Assembly (NCBI GenBank): GCA_030432905.1
Contig: JAUILU010000001.1
Location: 372,001 to 436,000 of the forward strand
Origin: Phycisphaerae bacterium
GTDB lineage: Bacteria; Planctomycetota; Phycisphaerae; Phycisphaerales; UBA1924
Direction: 5' to 3'
DNA: 64,000 bases
A program made the translations under genes and the position numbers. Each line of letters opens with the position of its first letter. The first letter of the stretch is position 1. Under the pieces are notes generated by a model, which was given only the letters and a program-made list of their open reading frames with translations, did not search any database and was not told the DNA's origin. Positions 49,016 to 59,060 of this stretch are shown in pieces.

Positions 49016-49429
49016 CTATCGCGTGGGCACGGTGTCCAAATACGGCTCTTGAATCCCCGACAGCTTGCACGCATCGAGCACACCAACAACCTGGCTGTAC
49101 GTCGCGGCCTGATCCGCGCGGATCGTCACCTTCTGCTCCGGATTTGCCGCGACGGCCTCCGACACAATCGCCCGCAGGTCCTCGATGCTCACTGTTCGCC
49201 CGCTGACGATGATCTCGCCGTCGGATTGAACGTTGATGATCAGTTCGCGCAGCGTCATCGAAATAGGCCCGCCGCTCTCGGCGACCGGGAGCGCGATCTG
49301 CATCTCTCGCTCCGATTGCTGGAACGTCGTTGCAACCAAGAAGAAGATCAGCAGCAGGAACACAATGTCGATGATCGGCGTGAGTTCGATCGACGGCGAC
49401 GAATCGGTTGACTTGGCTTTGAGTAGCAT
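49016..49429 (-). CDS. ExbD/TolR family protein
   Basis: SIELTPIIDIVFLLLIFFLVATTFQQSEREMQIALP...KVTIRADQAATYSQVVGVLDACKLSGI. Start moved to ATG 49429. Confidence 0.94.
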   Translation of the reverse strand: MLLKAKSTDSSPSIELTPIIDIVFLLLIFFLVATTFQQSEREMQIALPVAESGGPISMTLRELIINVQSDGEIIVSGRTVSIEDLRAIVSEAVAANPEQKVTIRADQAATYSQVVGVLDACKLSGIQEPYLDTVPTR

Positions 49430-49439
49430 GCTTGGGTCC

Positions 49440-50213
49440 TTAGCCGATCGCGCCGCCGCGCACCGGGAACGAATCGGCAACGACGCCGCTGTGCTCGTCT
49501 TCCAACTCTTCATCCGCGTGGCCGGTCGCGCTGGCGATCGCCTCGACCGCGTCCATGCACACCGAGTCCATCTGACGTGTTAGGTTCTCGATGCGGGAGG
49601 AGAACCAGTGGTACACAACCAGCGCCGGGATCGCAACGACGAGGCCCGCGGCGGTTGTGATCATGGCCTCATAGATTCCGCCTGCGAGCAGTTCGGTTTT
49701 ACCGAGCGAATCCGCCGAGACCGCGACGGTTTGGAACGCCTTAATCATGCCGAATATCGTGCCGACAAGACCGAGCAGAGGAGCGATCGCCGCGACGACT
49801 GACAACGCGCGCAGTCTTCTGCGGAGCATGAAGATCTCGTGCTCACCCGCGGCGGCCATGTGCTTCTCGACTGACTCCATCGGTCTGCCGATCCGCTCCA
49901 CACCACCGAGCACTGTGCGTGCGATCGGGCTGTCGGACTGCTTGCAGTAGTTGACCGCGTCTTGCTTGCCGCTTGTGCCGCGTTCGAGTAGCGGGAACAG
50001 GCCGCTGGCGAAGTTGTCGGGTATGACTTGTTTCTTGCGGAGCACGACCGCGCGTTCGACCGTGACCGTGACGATCACAAGCGAGCAGATCGCGATCGGG
50101 ATCATCATCAGGCCACCCTTGACCACGAAATCCCAGACCGAGTTGACTGCGACCTCCGTGGCCTCGGCTCCGGCGGCTTCCTGCGCGAGTGTGAGCAATA
50201 GTGACGTATCCAC
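49440..50213 (-). CDS. MotA/TolQ/ExbB proton channel family protein
   Basis: AIAPLLGLVGTIFGMIKAFQTVAVSADSLGKTELLAGGIYEAMITTAAGLVVAIPALVVYHWF. Confidence 0.96.
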   Translation of the reverse strand: MDTSLLLTLAQEAAGAEATEVAVNSVWDFVVKGGLMMIPIAICSLVIVTVTVERAVVLRKKQVIPDNFASGLFPLLERGTSGKQDAVNYCKQSDSPIARTVLGGVERIGRPMESVEKHMAAAGEHEIFMLRRRLRALSVVAAIAPLLGLVGTIFGMIKAFQTVAVSADSLGKTELLAGGIYEAMITTAAGLVVAIPALVVYHWFSSRIENLTRQMDSVCMDAVEAIASATGHADEELEDEHSGVVADSFPVRGGAIG

Positions 50214-50231
50214 AGTTCCGACCTTTCTCTT

Positions 50232-53200
50232 TTACCCGCCCTGTTCTGTTCGTGGCATCAGCCGTTCGAGTCTGCGTTCGGACATCACGGCCCAGTCTGT
50301 TTCATTGAACCGCTCGATCACATCCGTGAACTGGCTGATCGCGTCCGCGTCACGGTCGAGTTCCTCGAAGCACCGGCCCGCCTCGTAGAGAGCCGCCGCC
50401 GACCACTTCGGGTAGGCGTACACAAGATCAACCCGCAGGAATTCGCGGACCGCTTCGTCGTGCTTACCCTGCGCGAAGAGGCATTCACCGATCTGGAACT
50501 GCGCCCTCGCGGCGGTCTCGCCGTCGTGGTGCTCGACGACCTTGCGGTACTCCGCGATCGCTTCGTCGTGCCTGCTCTGGTTCTCGATCGCCCACGCGAA
50601 TCCGAATCTCGCAAGGTACAACCGATCGTCGGTCGGATACTCGTCGATGAATTCTGTGTATGTATCTTCGGCTCTGGACCAGTACTGAAGCCCCCCGAAC
50701 ACCTCACCAAGCCTGAGCATCGCGACTGGACGGATCGCATCGTCATCGAACCCCTGCGCGATCTCAAACAGCATCTGCGCCTCGGACAGCTTACCAAGAT
50801 GCAGGTTCGATTCCCCGGCGAGCAGCGCCGACGACGCGTTGATCCGCTGGGTCGGCTCACGGGTGGCGAGTTCGTAGAGCGCATCGATCGCACGGGTGTG
50901 CTCGTTCATCTCTCTTGCACAGACGCCGAGCCTGTACATGGCCTGATCCGCAACCGTGGGGTCTAGCCCCTCGCGATCATGGAGAATCTGCTCGCAGAAT
51001 TCCGCAGCTTCGGCGTACTCGCCCGCGTTCATCGACAGCACAGCAAGCTCTAGCCCCGTGTGCTGCGCGAGCCGATCATCGGGATAGAGATCGAGCAGCA
51101 GAACGAACGAACCGGCCGCGTCTTCGGCGCGTTCGAGGGCAACGAGCGATCGGCCCCGTTCGTACAGAACAGTCGCCGCGGTCTCGGCTGCGAGTGCGCC
51201 AAGATCAGCTGGCCTGCGTGTGAACATCTCGGACGCCTCGACCGCCCGTTCGTGTTCACCAAGCCTGGCGAGCGCGATCACGCCGAGTGCGCCGGCCTTT
51301 GTCCGTATCTCAGCCTGCTCTGCGTTATCCGCCAGATCCGCGAGCACCCTGTACGCTCTCTCGTAGGAACCCGACGTCAGAAGAGCCCTGCCCTGTTCGA
51401 GTGACGAAGCGCCCGACAGCTCTCCATCGGACACCGACGCGGCACGCGCGAAGTACTCCGCCGCGTCCTCATCGTTGCCCGAATCTCGCGCAAGCTGTGC
51501 GAGTTGGCGGAGCGCGTAGCCGGCGACTTCGTCATCACCAGCCGAAGCCGCCGATTCAAACGCGGCAACAGCTTGGTCTGACTCGTCGAGTTCGAGCAGC
51601 ACGAGTCCGAGTTCGTACCTCGCCCGGCCGTCGGCATCATTGCCGGCGTCAACGATCTGGCTGAACGCCGACTGCGCCGCTCTGCGGTCCCCCGCCTGTT
51701 TGTGCGCCAGCCCAAGGCGAAGAGCCGCGGCGTCCCACGAGGGCACATCGGTGCCCAGCTCGACATACCGGCTAAGCCACGCCGCCGATTCCTGCCAATC
51801 CTCGTCGGAGTAAGCCATATCTCCGAGCGCTAGCAGTCCCGCCCTGTACTCGCTACTGACCTCGCCCGAATCGAACAAGTCGCTCAGCACGCGCCGTGCT
51901 TCTTCGCGTTCGCCGATCTGGCGGAGGCTCATACCGAGCCGGTACTGGACCGTACCACTTAGCCTGTGATTGGCCGGCATGTCTTCCCCCAGCCGAGCAA
52001 ACAGCCGAGCGGATGACTGGTAGTCGTCCTGCTGGTACGCGCTCTCTGCGGACAGGAATCTCGCTTCGTAAGCCGAATCACCGTCCAAACCGTCGGCGGC
52101 TTCGTCGGCGAGTCGGCTCGCGAGCCTTTGGTCATCTGAGTTCTGTGCAAAAGAAGCCGCAGCGAGCAGGGCTTGGTGAGAGAGCGAGTGGCCCGTGTAC
52201 AACTGGTTGAATCGGCGGAGTGTTCTGATCGCGGCCTCGTGGTCGCCGCTCTTTCCCTGCGCCAAACCAAGCTCGTACATCATCTCGGGAAGCAACTCGG
52301 AACGGTCGTGCTCCTCAACAGCGTCGGCCAGAAGCCGAGCCGCGCCTGCCGCGTCACCGGCCTCGCTGAGCGCCCGAGCCTGCCAATACGCCGCGTCGTC
52401 TTGCAACCGCTCGGGGCCGCGGGTCCGCACCTCATCGAGGAATTCATCGGCAGCCGCGTAGTCGCCGAGCAGCGTCGCGACCCGCCCGCGTTCAAGCTGG
52501 AGCTTGGCCATCGTCACTTCATCGAGATCGCGCTCACGGATCGTGCCCAGCATCTCGTTGGCTTCGGTGTGGCGATCAAGATCAGAAAGTACCTGCGCCA
52601 AGCCGAGCCTCGCGTCGAACGCGGGCATGCCCCCGGCTCGTTCCACAGCTCCCGAGTACGCCCGCAGCGCCTCGTCCAACCTGCCGATCGCTTGCAGGCT
52701 TCGACCCTGCGCAAGTAGTGCCGCTTGCGCGAGCGACGAGTTGCCCCTACCGATCCGTGCGAACCTGTCAGCCGCTGCTTGGTGCCGACCCAGCTTCGCC
52801 TCGGCAAGCCCCGCAAAGTAGGACGCCCGCTCGCCGACCGCACCGCTTAAATCAGACTCGTACTCTTCGAATGCCTCGATCGCGCGTTCCGATTGGTCCC
52901 CTCGGAATCGCGCCTCGACGAGTAACGCCGCGGCTTGGGGCGCCAGCTTGTGATCGCCGTGCCTTGAGAGCGCCCTTTCGAGCACACCCGCCGAGTCTCG
53001 TGATTCACCGATGGCGAGCTTGCTCCGCCCGACGAGCACCGCCGACTCCATCGCGTACTGGAACCTGTGTTTGTTCAGGATCGGCTCGAGCGCCTCGATC
53101 GTTTCGTCGTGCCTGCCAAGCCTGCTGGCCGCGACCGCCAAGCCGTAGCGTGCCTGGTCCGCGAGTTCGTGGTCGCCGTGCTTCTCGAGGAACCGCTTGT

Positions 53201-53360
53201 ACTCATCGATCGCGAGATCGTCGAGGCCCCTGCTGAGCATGCCTGAGGCGGCGTTGTAGTTGTCCACTGCCCTACCACCGTCCTGGGCCGCCGCCGGCGC
53301 GATAATCGCAAGCCCCGCCGATGCCGCAAGAACACCCGCCAATACACGTTTCTGGTTCAT
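50232..53360 (-). CDS. Large secreted tetratricopeptide-repeat protein
   Basis: Signal peptide MNQKRVLAGVLAASAGLAIIAPAAAQ; many TPR-like helices (e.g. AIDEYKRFLEKHGDHELADQARYGLAVAASRLGRHDETIEAL). Confidence 0.9.
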   Translation of the reverse strand: MNQKRVLAGVLAASAGLAIIAPAAAQDGGRAVDNYNAASGMLSRGLDDLAIDEYKRFLEKHGDHELADQARYGLAVAASRLGRHDETIEALEPILNKHRFQYAMESAVLVGRSKLAIGESRDSAGVLERALSRHGDHKLAPQAAALLVEARFRGDQSERAIEAFEEYESDLSGAVGERASYFAGLAEAKLGRHQAAADRFARIGRGNSSLAQAALLAQGRSLQAIGRLDEALRAYSGAVERAGGMPAFDARLGLAQVLSDLDRHTEANEMLGTIRERDLDEVTMAKLQLERGRVATLLGDYAAADEFLDEVRTRGPERLQDDAAYWQARALSEAGDAAGAARLLADAVEEHDRSELLPEMMYELGLAQGKSGDHEAAIRTLRRFNQLYTGHSLSHQALLAAASFAQNSDDQRLASRLADEAADGLDGDSAYEARFLSAESAYQQDDYQSSARLFARLGEDMPANHRLSGTVQYRLGMSLRQIGEREEARRVLSDLFDSGEVSSEYRAGLLALGDMAYSDEDWQESAAWLSRYVELGTDVPSWDAAALRLGLAHKQAGDRRAAQSAFSQIVDAGNDADGRARYELGLVLLELDESDQAVAAFESAASAGDDEVAGYALRQLAQLARDSGNDEDAAEYFARAASVSDGELSGASSLEQGRALLTSGSYERAYRVLADLADNAEQAEIRTKAGALGVIALARLGEHERAVEASEMFTRRPADLGALAAETAATVLYERGRSLVALERAEDAAGSFVLLLDLYPDDRLAQHTGLELAVLSMNAGEYAEAAEFCEQILHDREGLDPTVADQAMYRLGVCAREMNEHTRAIDALYELATREPTQRINASSALLAGESNLHLGKLSEAQMLFEIAQGFDDDAIRPVAMLRLGEVFGGLQYWSRAEDTYTEFIDEYPTDDRLYLARFGFAWAIENQSRHDEAIAEYRKVVEHHDGETAARAQFQIGECLFAQGKHDEAVREFLRVDLVYAYPKWSAAALYEAGRCFEELDRDADAISQFTDVIERFNETDWAVMSERRLERLMPRTEQGG

Positions 53361-53677
53361 AGCTGTAGCTCCCGTGTGACCAGATGCGCCGCTCTGTCGG
53401 TTCCGTCAGAGAAAGTGTGTGTACCGGGCTTCGTTGGGAAGTGGTGCACACCGCTTGCAGCGGCCGCTGATATATTTATTATTTTTCCAATATGTAGTTT
53501 ATGAGCGCAGCACAAACACCCGGAACCCACCGGGCATCGCGACGCAACAACTCACTCTGTTCGGCACAGGGTCGGCCCACCACCGTCTAGCCCAATCCCG
53601 ATACCGGATACCCTAGCGGAAAGTGCCGCCCGCACCAAGTCGGCCTCGCCGGGTTGGAGATATTCCGTGCCGACAAA

Positions 53678-53711
53678 GCAACCGACCCCTCGGATTTGGC
53701 GGTCCGAGGGG
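53678..53711. terminator. Strong hairpin between the TPR and PEP-CTERM genes, possible terminator of the 53793-54437 gene
   Basis: ACCGACCCCTCGGA-tttggcgg-TCCGAGGGGTCGGT; only a weak T-tract on either strand. Confidence 0.45.
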
Positions 53712-53792
53712 TCGGTCTTGCGCTATGTGCCTGGCCCCGCCCTCCCTACTTCCATTCAGGAGGGCAGGACCCGTCACATCCCTTTGCCGTGT

Positions 53793-54437
53793 TTAACGCC
53801 TGCGTCGCCCCGCGATCAGCCCCGCGGCTCCGAACAGAGCAGCCGAAGCCGGTGCCGGGACCGGGCGGACGTTGACGCCGTCGATGCCCATGTAGGCCGC
53901 CGAGTCGCCGCCGCTGACCCACTGGGAAGCGATCGCCAGTTCGAAATCGTCTGCTGGCGCGATGAAGTCGAGCGTGCCGAACGTCCAGACGATGTCGTCG
54001 GCTGCGTTGATCTGCTTCGACAGCGTGACGGTGTCACCGAATGCGACTCCGTCTGCGTACATGCGGAAGAAGCCGTCGGCGCCGCTCCAGCCGGCCCCGT
54101 TGAACCCGAGGTTTGTGATGTAGAACTCGACCGTGTAGAGCTGCCCAGCGGTGAAGCCGGTCAGATCCTGCGCGAACGCCTCGTTGACGCCTGTGCCGTT
54201 GGCCCCTGCTCGGACGAACGTGCCACCATTGGGCGAGAGCACCCACGGGTTTCCGGTCACATTGAACGGGCCGGCTGAGTCGCAGGTGTCAACCGAGCCT
54301 GACCAGGAGAACCAGTCGGTCGGGGCGATGCTCGAACCGACCGGGCCGGTGAGATCGCCATTGGTGATGGCCTGTGCCCCCGCTACCGAGGCCATGCCAG
54401 CCGAGAGTGCGAACGCGATTGCTTTGTAGGTGTACAT
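53793..54437 (-). CDS. Secreted protein with PEP-CTERM-like sorting tail
   Basis: MYTYKAIAFALSAGMASVAGAQ signal (GGAGGAAGAC RBS); tail VPAPASAALFGAAGLIAGRRRR. Confidence 0.82.
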   Translation of the reverse strand: MYTYKAIAFALSAGMASVAGAQAITNGDLTGPVGSSIAPTDWFSWSGSVDTCDSAGPFNVTGNPWVLSPNGGTFVRAGANGTGVNEAFAQDLTGFTAGQLYTVEFYITNLGFNGAGWSGADGFFRMYADGVAFGDTVTLSKQINAADDIVWTFGTLDFIAPADDFELAIASQWVSGGDSAAYMGIDGVNVRPVPAPASAALFGAAGLIAGRRRR

Positions 54438-54545
54438 GTCTTCCTCCGTTGATCCTGTTTCCCCCCGCCAACTCGGCGAGACACAGGAACATCCGGAGTC
54501 CGTCACCAGACACGACACGGCTTGTAGAAATTTCTTCGAGTTAGC

Positions 54546-55985
54546 TCAGCACTCGATCACGCGGACGCTGACGTTGAGCGCCAGACCACCCTCAGCGGTC
54601 TCTTTGTACTTGGTCGCCATGTCCACCGCGGTCTCCCACATGGTCTTGATGACGTCGTCCAGCGAGACCCTCGCCTCCGCCGGATCACTGCCGATGGCGA
54701 TGTTGGCTGCTGTAATCGCCTTGATCGCGCCCATCGTGTTCCGCTCGATGCAGGGGATCTGGACCAGACCGCCGGCAGGGTCGCACGTCAGCCCGAGGTG
54801 GTGCTCCATCGCGATCTCGGCGGCCATCAGGCACTGAGCCACGGTCCCGCCCAAGCAGTGCGCCAACCCGGCCGCCGCCATCGCGCTGGAAACCCCGATC
54901 TCCGCCTGGCAGCCGCCCATAGCCGCGGAGATGGTCGCGCCTTTCTTGAACAGGCTCCCGATCTCGCCCGCGACCAGCAGGAACTCGGCGATCCCGTCCT
55001 CGGTCGAGTCCTCGTAGAAGCACCAGTAGTACATCAGCACCGCCGGGATCACGCCCGCAGCGCCGTTGGTCGGCGCGGTCACGACGCGCCCGAAGCAGGC
55101 GTTCTCCTCGTTGACCGCGAGCGCGAACGTGCTGACCCAGCGGTTGATCTTCGTGAAATCGTTTGTGCTCTTGGCGATCGAGCCGAGCCACTGCTCGATG
55201 TTCGCCTCGGGCGTATTGCCCGGCACATCACCCAGCATCTGCTTGTTCATCCGGGCGGCGCGACGCACCACGTCAAGCCCGCCGGGCAGCATGCCCACCG
55301 TATGGCAACCCCGGTAGATACTCTCAAGCATCACTCGCCAGAGTTCGCGGAGACCGTCGCGGGTTTCTTGCTCGTTTTGCCAGGCCGCCTCGTTAGCCAG
55401 GACCAGATTCGCAATGGACCAGCCCTTCTCGTCGCAGATCTCCTGGATCTCTCGCGCTTTCTCGATCGGGTACGCGAGCTCGACGCTCCGGTGCTCGTTG
55501 GGGTGGTAGTCCTCTTGAACGACGAAGCCGCCTCCGACAGAAAAATAAGTAATCTCGTGCGTTGTGCCGTCGTCAAGGTAGGCGGTGAACCGCATGCCGT
55601 TCGTGTGGAAGTCCAGCCTCTCGTCCATGTGGTAGACGAGGTCCTCGGCCGCCGTGAAAGGCAGATCCTTCTCACCGCCTAAACAGATCTTACCAGAAGC
55701 GGCGATTGCCTTGGCCCGATCTTCAACGCCGGTCGTGCTGCAGGTTCTGTAGTCCTCGCCTGACAGCGCGAGGATGATCGCAACACCGGTCCCGTGGCCC
55801 CGGCCTGTCTTGGCGAGTGAGCCGTAGAGATCCGTCTTGACACGAGTGACCTTCTCAAAGTCACCCGCCTCGAGCAGCTTGCCCAGAAACTTCTGAGCCG
55901 CCCGCCAAGGCCCGAGCGTATGAGAACTCGACGGGCCGACGCCAACCTTAAAGATATCGAAAACGCTGATGGGTTCCATAGCCAA
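54546..55985 (-). CDS. sdaA: L-serine ammonia-lyase (single-chain)
   Basis: [93 protein letters not shown]. Confidence 0.97.
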   Translation of the reverse strand: MAMEPISVFDIFKVGVGPSSSHTLGPWRAAQKFLGKLLEAGDFEKVTRVKTDLYGSLAKTGRGHGTGVAIILALSGEDYRTCSTTGVEDRAKAIAASGKICLGGEKDLPFTAAEDLVYHMDERLDFHTNGMRFTAYLDDGTTHEITYFSVGGGFVVQEDYHPNEHRSVELAYPIEKAREIQEICDEKGWSIANLVLANEAAWQNEQETRDGLRELWRVMLESIYRGCHTVGMLPGGLDVVRRAARMNKQMLGDVPGNTPEANIEQWLGSIAKSTNDFTKINRWVSTFALAVNEENACFGRVVTAPTNGAAGVIPAVLMYYWCFYEDSTEDGIAEFLLVAGEIGSLFKKGATISAAMGGCQAEIGVSSAMAAAGLAHCLGGTVAQCLMAAEIAMEHHLGLTCDPAGGLVQIPCIERNTMGAIKAITAANIAIGSDPAEARVSLDDVIKTMWETAVDMATKYKETAEGGLALNVSVRVIEC

Positions 55986-56014
55986 TTGTTGCGCGGCTAG
56001 GACGCACTTCTATC

Positions 56015-56869
56015 TCAATCCACACCTGATTCGGCATCAGCCCAAGGTGTGCGGACCCGCCAGATGCACAGACCCGATGCTTTAGGTGTCCCCGTTGCCC
56101 GCCCGCTAGTGAAGTACAGCCAGTTCCCATCGGGGCTCAGGCAAGGGCTGCCGTCGATCGCGCCCGTGTTGAATGGCAGCAGTTCTGGCTCGCTCCAGCC
56201 ATCTTCTGTCCGTTCGCTCATGTAAAGATCCGACAACCCCGGCCCCTCGGGCTCGCCCATCCGCACAAAGATCAACCGTTTCCCGTCGGGCGTGAGAAGC
56301 GCATCGTGTTCACGGTATCGCGTGTTGATCGGCGCGCCGAGCCGGTCCGGCTTGCCCCAGCCTTCACCGTCGGGCTGGGCGAGGTAGATATCCCAGTTCC
56401 CGGCCGCCTGCCTCGTAAAGCACAGCTCGCCGTCCTTTGACACCGTGGGGTAAGCCTCGGGCTCTCTGGTGCTGATCTCGCCCGCTACCTCCGAAGGCTC
56501 AGACCACTTCCCATCCTCGTCGCGCTGCATCGTCCACACGTCGGCATCGCGGTACATCAGAAAGCGTTTGCCGTCGGGCGAAAGATGCCCGTCCCCGGCA
56601 TCGACGCCGTCGAGCTGGCCGTCGAAGTAGTCCGTTTGCTCCCACGCGCCATCAACAAGCCTGAGCGATTCGATCGTGCCCACGCCGGTGGTATCGTCGT
56701 ACCGGGTCAGCACCAGCAGACCGCCCTCGGGCGAGAGCGTTGTGTTAAACTCCGTGTTCGTCGTCGAGACAACGCCCGGCCCGACCAGCTCGGGTGTGCC
56801 CCACCCTTGTTCTTGAGTTTCTTGTTCCGAAACCAAAACTAGTGCGCACAACACGCCGACACAGACCAT
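56015..56869 (-). CDS. PD40 (TolB-like WD40) repeat protein
   Basis: Repeated blocks: DGHLSPDGKRFLMYRDADVW, AYPTVSKDGELCFTRQAAGNWDIYLA, HDALLTPDGKRLIFVRMGE, GSPCLSPDGNWLYFTSGR. Confidence 0.85.
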   Translation of the reverse strand: MVCVGVLCALVLVSEQETQEQGWGTPELVGPGVVSTTNTEFNTTLSPEGGLLVLTRYDDTTGVGTIESLRLVDGAWEQTDYFDGQLDGVDAGDGHLSPDGKRFLMYRDADVWTMQRDEDGKWSEPSEVAGEISTREPEAYPTVSKDGELCFTRQAAGNWDIYLAQPDGEGWGKPDRLGAPINTRYREHDALLTPDGKRLIFVRMGEPEGPGLSDLYMSERTEDGWSEPELLPFNTGAIDGSPCLSPDGNWLYFTSGRATGTPKASGLCIWRVRTPWADAESGVD

Positions 56870-56968
56870 CGCTTGAACTCCCTGCCCGCTGCGGGAGAGC
56901 TGTACAAGAACGGCGGCTGCCGGATGCGATTTGATCAGGTTTTATGATCAGTTCATGAGCACTCAGAA

Positions 56969-57901
56969 TCACGCCTTGTAGAGATCCAACAGTGCCGCGG
57001 TCAATTCGGGATGCTCGAACTCAAAGCCGTCCTCTTCGAGCCTGATCGATCGGCAGTATCTGCCATACAGAGCCAGTTCCGGGTCTGTTCTCATGACCAG
57101 CGGCGCACCGATACGCACGAGCCACGCGGGCGCGGGCAAGCCAAACGGCACACCCTTAACCACGCGCCGAAGCTCACGCATGAACACCGCGTTCGAAACA
57201 GGGTTCGGAGCGGTCGCGATGTACACACCCTTGGCAGAGTCGCTCTCGATCGCCCACTGCATGATCCGGTTCATGTCAGTTTCGTGAATCCAGCTCATGC
57301 CCTGATTGCCGTGACCGACCTTGCCGCCAAGACCGAACTTTGCGAGCTTAGATAGCGTGAGCATCGCCCCACCAGATCGGCCTAGCACAAAACTCGTCCG
57401 AAGTACCACGCTCCGCATGCCCTCCGGAATCGCAGACTCGAACGCCTCCTCCCAAGCCCGGCCGACCGTCGGTGCCAACCCATAGCCTTGTGCCGAGTTC
57501 TCATCGCACATCAGAGACGGCGGGTCGCCATAGATATGCGCCGTTGACATCTGCACCCACACGCGTGGCTGCTTAGAAATCGTGCGCAGAGCCTCACCCA
57601 ATACACCGGTCGATTCGACACGCGACCTGAGAATCTCGTCGCAGTTGTCAGACGTTTTCATACAATCAACCGTCCGCCCCGCGAGATTGACGATTGCTTC
57701 CGCGCCATCGAGCGACGATGCCCATTCGCCGAGCGATCTCGCATCCCATTTGAGATGCGTCCATGGCCCATCCTCGGCGGGTGTACGCCGTGACAGGATG
57801 ACAACCTCATATCCGTCGCTTGAAAGGTGCCTCGCGAGATTCAGCCCGAGAAACCCGCTGCCGCCGGCGATCACGACTCGTTTCTTGTCCACCTCACCCA
57901 T
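56969..57901 (-). CDS. TIGR01777-type NAD(P)-binding epimerase/SulA-like protein
   Basis: [78 protein letters not shown]. Start set to 57901. Confidence 0.88.
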   Translation of the reverse strand: MGEVDKKRVVIAGGSGFLGLNLARHLSSDGYEVVILSRRTPAEDGPWTHLKWDARSLGEWASSLDGAEAIVNLAGRTVDCMKTSDNCDEILRSRVESTGVLGEALRTISKQPRVWVQMSTAHIYGDPPSLMCDENSAQGYGLAPTVGRAWEEAFESAIPEGMRSVVLRTSFVLGRSGGAMLTLSKLAKFGLGGKVGHGNQGMSWIHETDMNRIMQWAIESDSAKGVYIATAPNPVSNAVFMRELRRVVKGVPFGLPAPAWLVRIGAPLVMRTDPELALYGRYCRSIRLEEDGFEFEHPELTAALLDLYKA

Positions 57902-58289
57902 CGCGCTGCACCTCATCCGCGCTCGGCAGTCGGCAAGCCTTGGAAATTTTGTAACGGTTGGCCGCGAACTTGCGGTACGCCTTCTCGAAGAGCCACCGCC
58001 CGACCGGGACGATTGAAAGCACATAAACCGGCCAGAGCCACCACACACGCCGCATCACGAACCGGTACACATCCGCGCCGACGCAGTCTGGGCTTTCGTC
58101 TTCGAAAATCATCCTGATGTTGGCGACCAGTTCTTCCGGCGTGATGTCAATCCGCTCACGCACCCATCCCGCCTGCAGCGGCGCCACACCGATGCCGCGT
58201 TTTTCGAGCATGGGTTTCATCTTCGGAACCCAGCTCCGGCAGAAACCGCAAGTATCGTCATAGAGCACATGGCCGACCGTTTCACTCAT
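57894..58289 (-). CDS. DCC/DUF393 thiol-disulfide oxidoreductase-like protein
   Basis: [28 protein letters not shown] (DxxCxxC) ... [51 protein letters not shown]. Start set to 58289. Confidence 0.88.
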   Translation of the reverse strand: MSETVGHVLYDDTCGFCRSWVPKMKPMLEKRGIGVAPLQAGWVRERIDITPEELVANIRMIFEDESPDCVGADVYRFVMRRVWWLWPVYVLSIVPVGRWLFEKAYRKFAANRYKISKACRLPSADEVQRDG

Positions 58290-59032
58290 TGCAAATCCGA
58301 TCCTTTTAGCACCACCCGCGGGAACACCTCGACCGCCGACCCCTCGGCAAGAAACGCCGACGCAGGTTCGTTCGCCAGACACTCTGCGAATCGGTCGCCG
58401 TACATCAAAGCCGCGTCGAGATCCGCCCAGGCCCGGCTCGCCTTGGCAACGCGCCACTGCGGATGGGCGACCTCATACTCGGCGGTCTTGGCATCTCCGA
58501 GCCACGTGTAGCCCCAGTAGTGCTCGGCGATGAACTCTTCCACACTCCCGGTATCGGGCAGCGTGTACGCCGAATCGACCTCCACCCCGATTTCGCTCGG
58601 CCGCCCCTTGTAGTCCCACCGGTACGCAGCGGACGTCGCCTCACCAAGCCCGTTGAACCCGAGCTCATGGGACATGCGCACAGCCCGATATGGCTCGTTG
58701 TACACCGCCCTCGCGACCAGCGCCACGGCTCGCTTCGGAACAAGCTCCTTCACAAAGACTACCGCCCGCCGAGTCTCGCCCTGGACAGTGCGTTTGACAT
58801 AGAAACGCAGGTTCAGTTCCTCGAATCGACCATGCAGCGGGATCGGAAACCCACGCAGACGCGAGCCCTTGAACAGAAAGCCGACCAGACTGACATAGCA
58901 ACGCCCGTTGTGTGTGTCTAGCTCAGTGCCTGCTGGAACCAGCGGCTGAAGAATTCGGGGATCAATGTCGTAACTGAGCATCACAAGGTGACGCCAGCAG
59001 GCCGTCATGAATGGCTTACGGCTCTGTTTCAC
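58286..59032 (-). CDS. DUF2071/YqjF family protein
   Basis: MTACWRHLVMLSYDIDPRILQPLVPAGTELDTHNGRCYVSLVGFLF...RGFPIPLHGRFEELNLRFYVKR. Confidence 0.87.
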   Translation of the reverse strand: MKQSRKPFMTACWRHLVMLSYDIDPRILQPLVPAGTELDTHNGRCYVSLVGFLFKGSRLRGFPIPLHGRFEELNLRFYVKRTVQGETRRAVVFVKELVPKRAVALVARAVYNEPYRAVRMSHELGFNGLGEATSAAYRWDYKGRPSEIGVEVDSAYTLPDTGSVEEFIAEHYWGYTWLGDAKTAEYEVAHPQWRVAKASRAWADLDAALMYGDRFAECLANEPASAFLAEGSAVEVFPRVVLKGSDLQ

Positions 59033-59060
59033 TCGCGCATTCTAGCTCTCATCTTTGCTT

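Noticed and set aside
54798-55682. 294-aa plus-strand ORF opposite sdaA
   Set aside because: Antisense shadow of a clear serine dehydratase.
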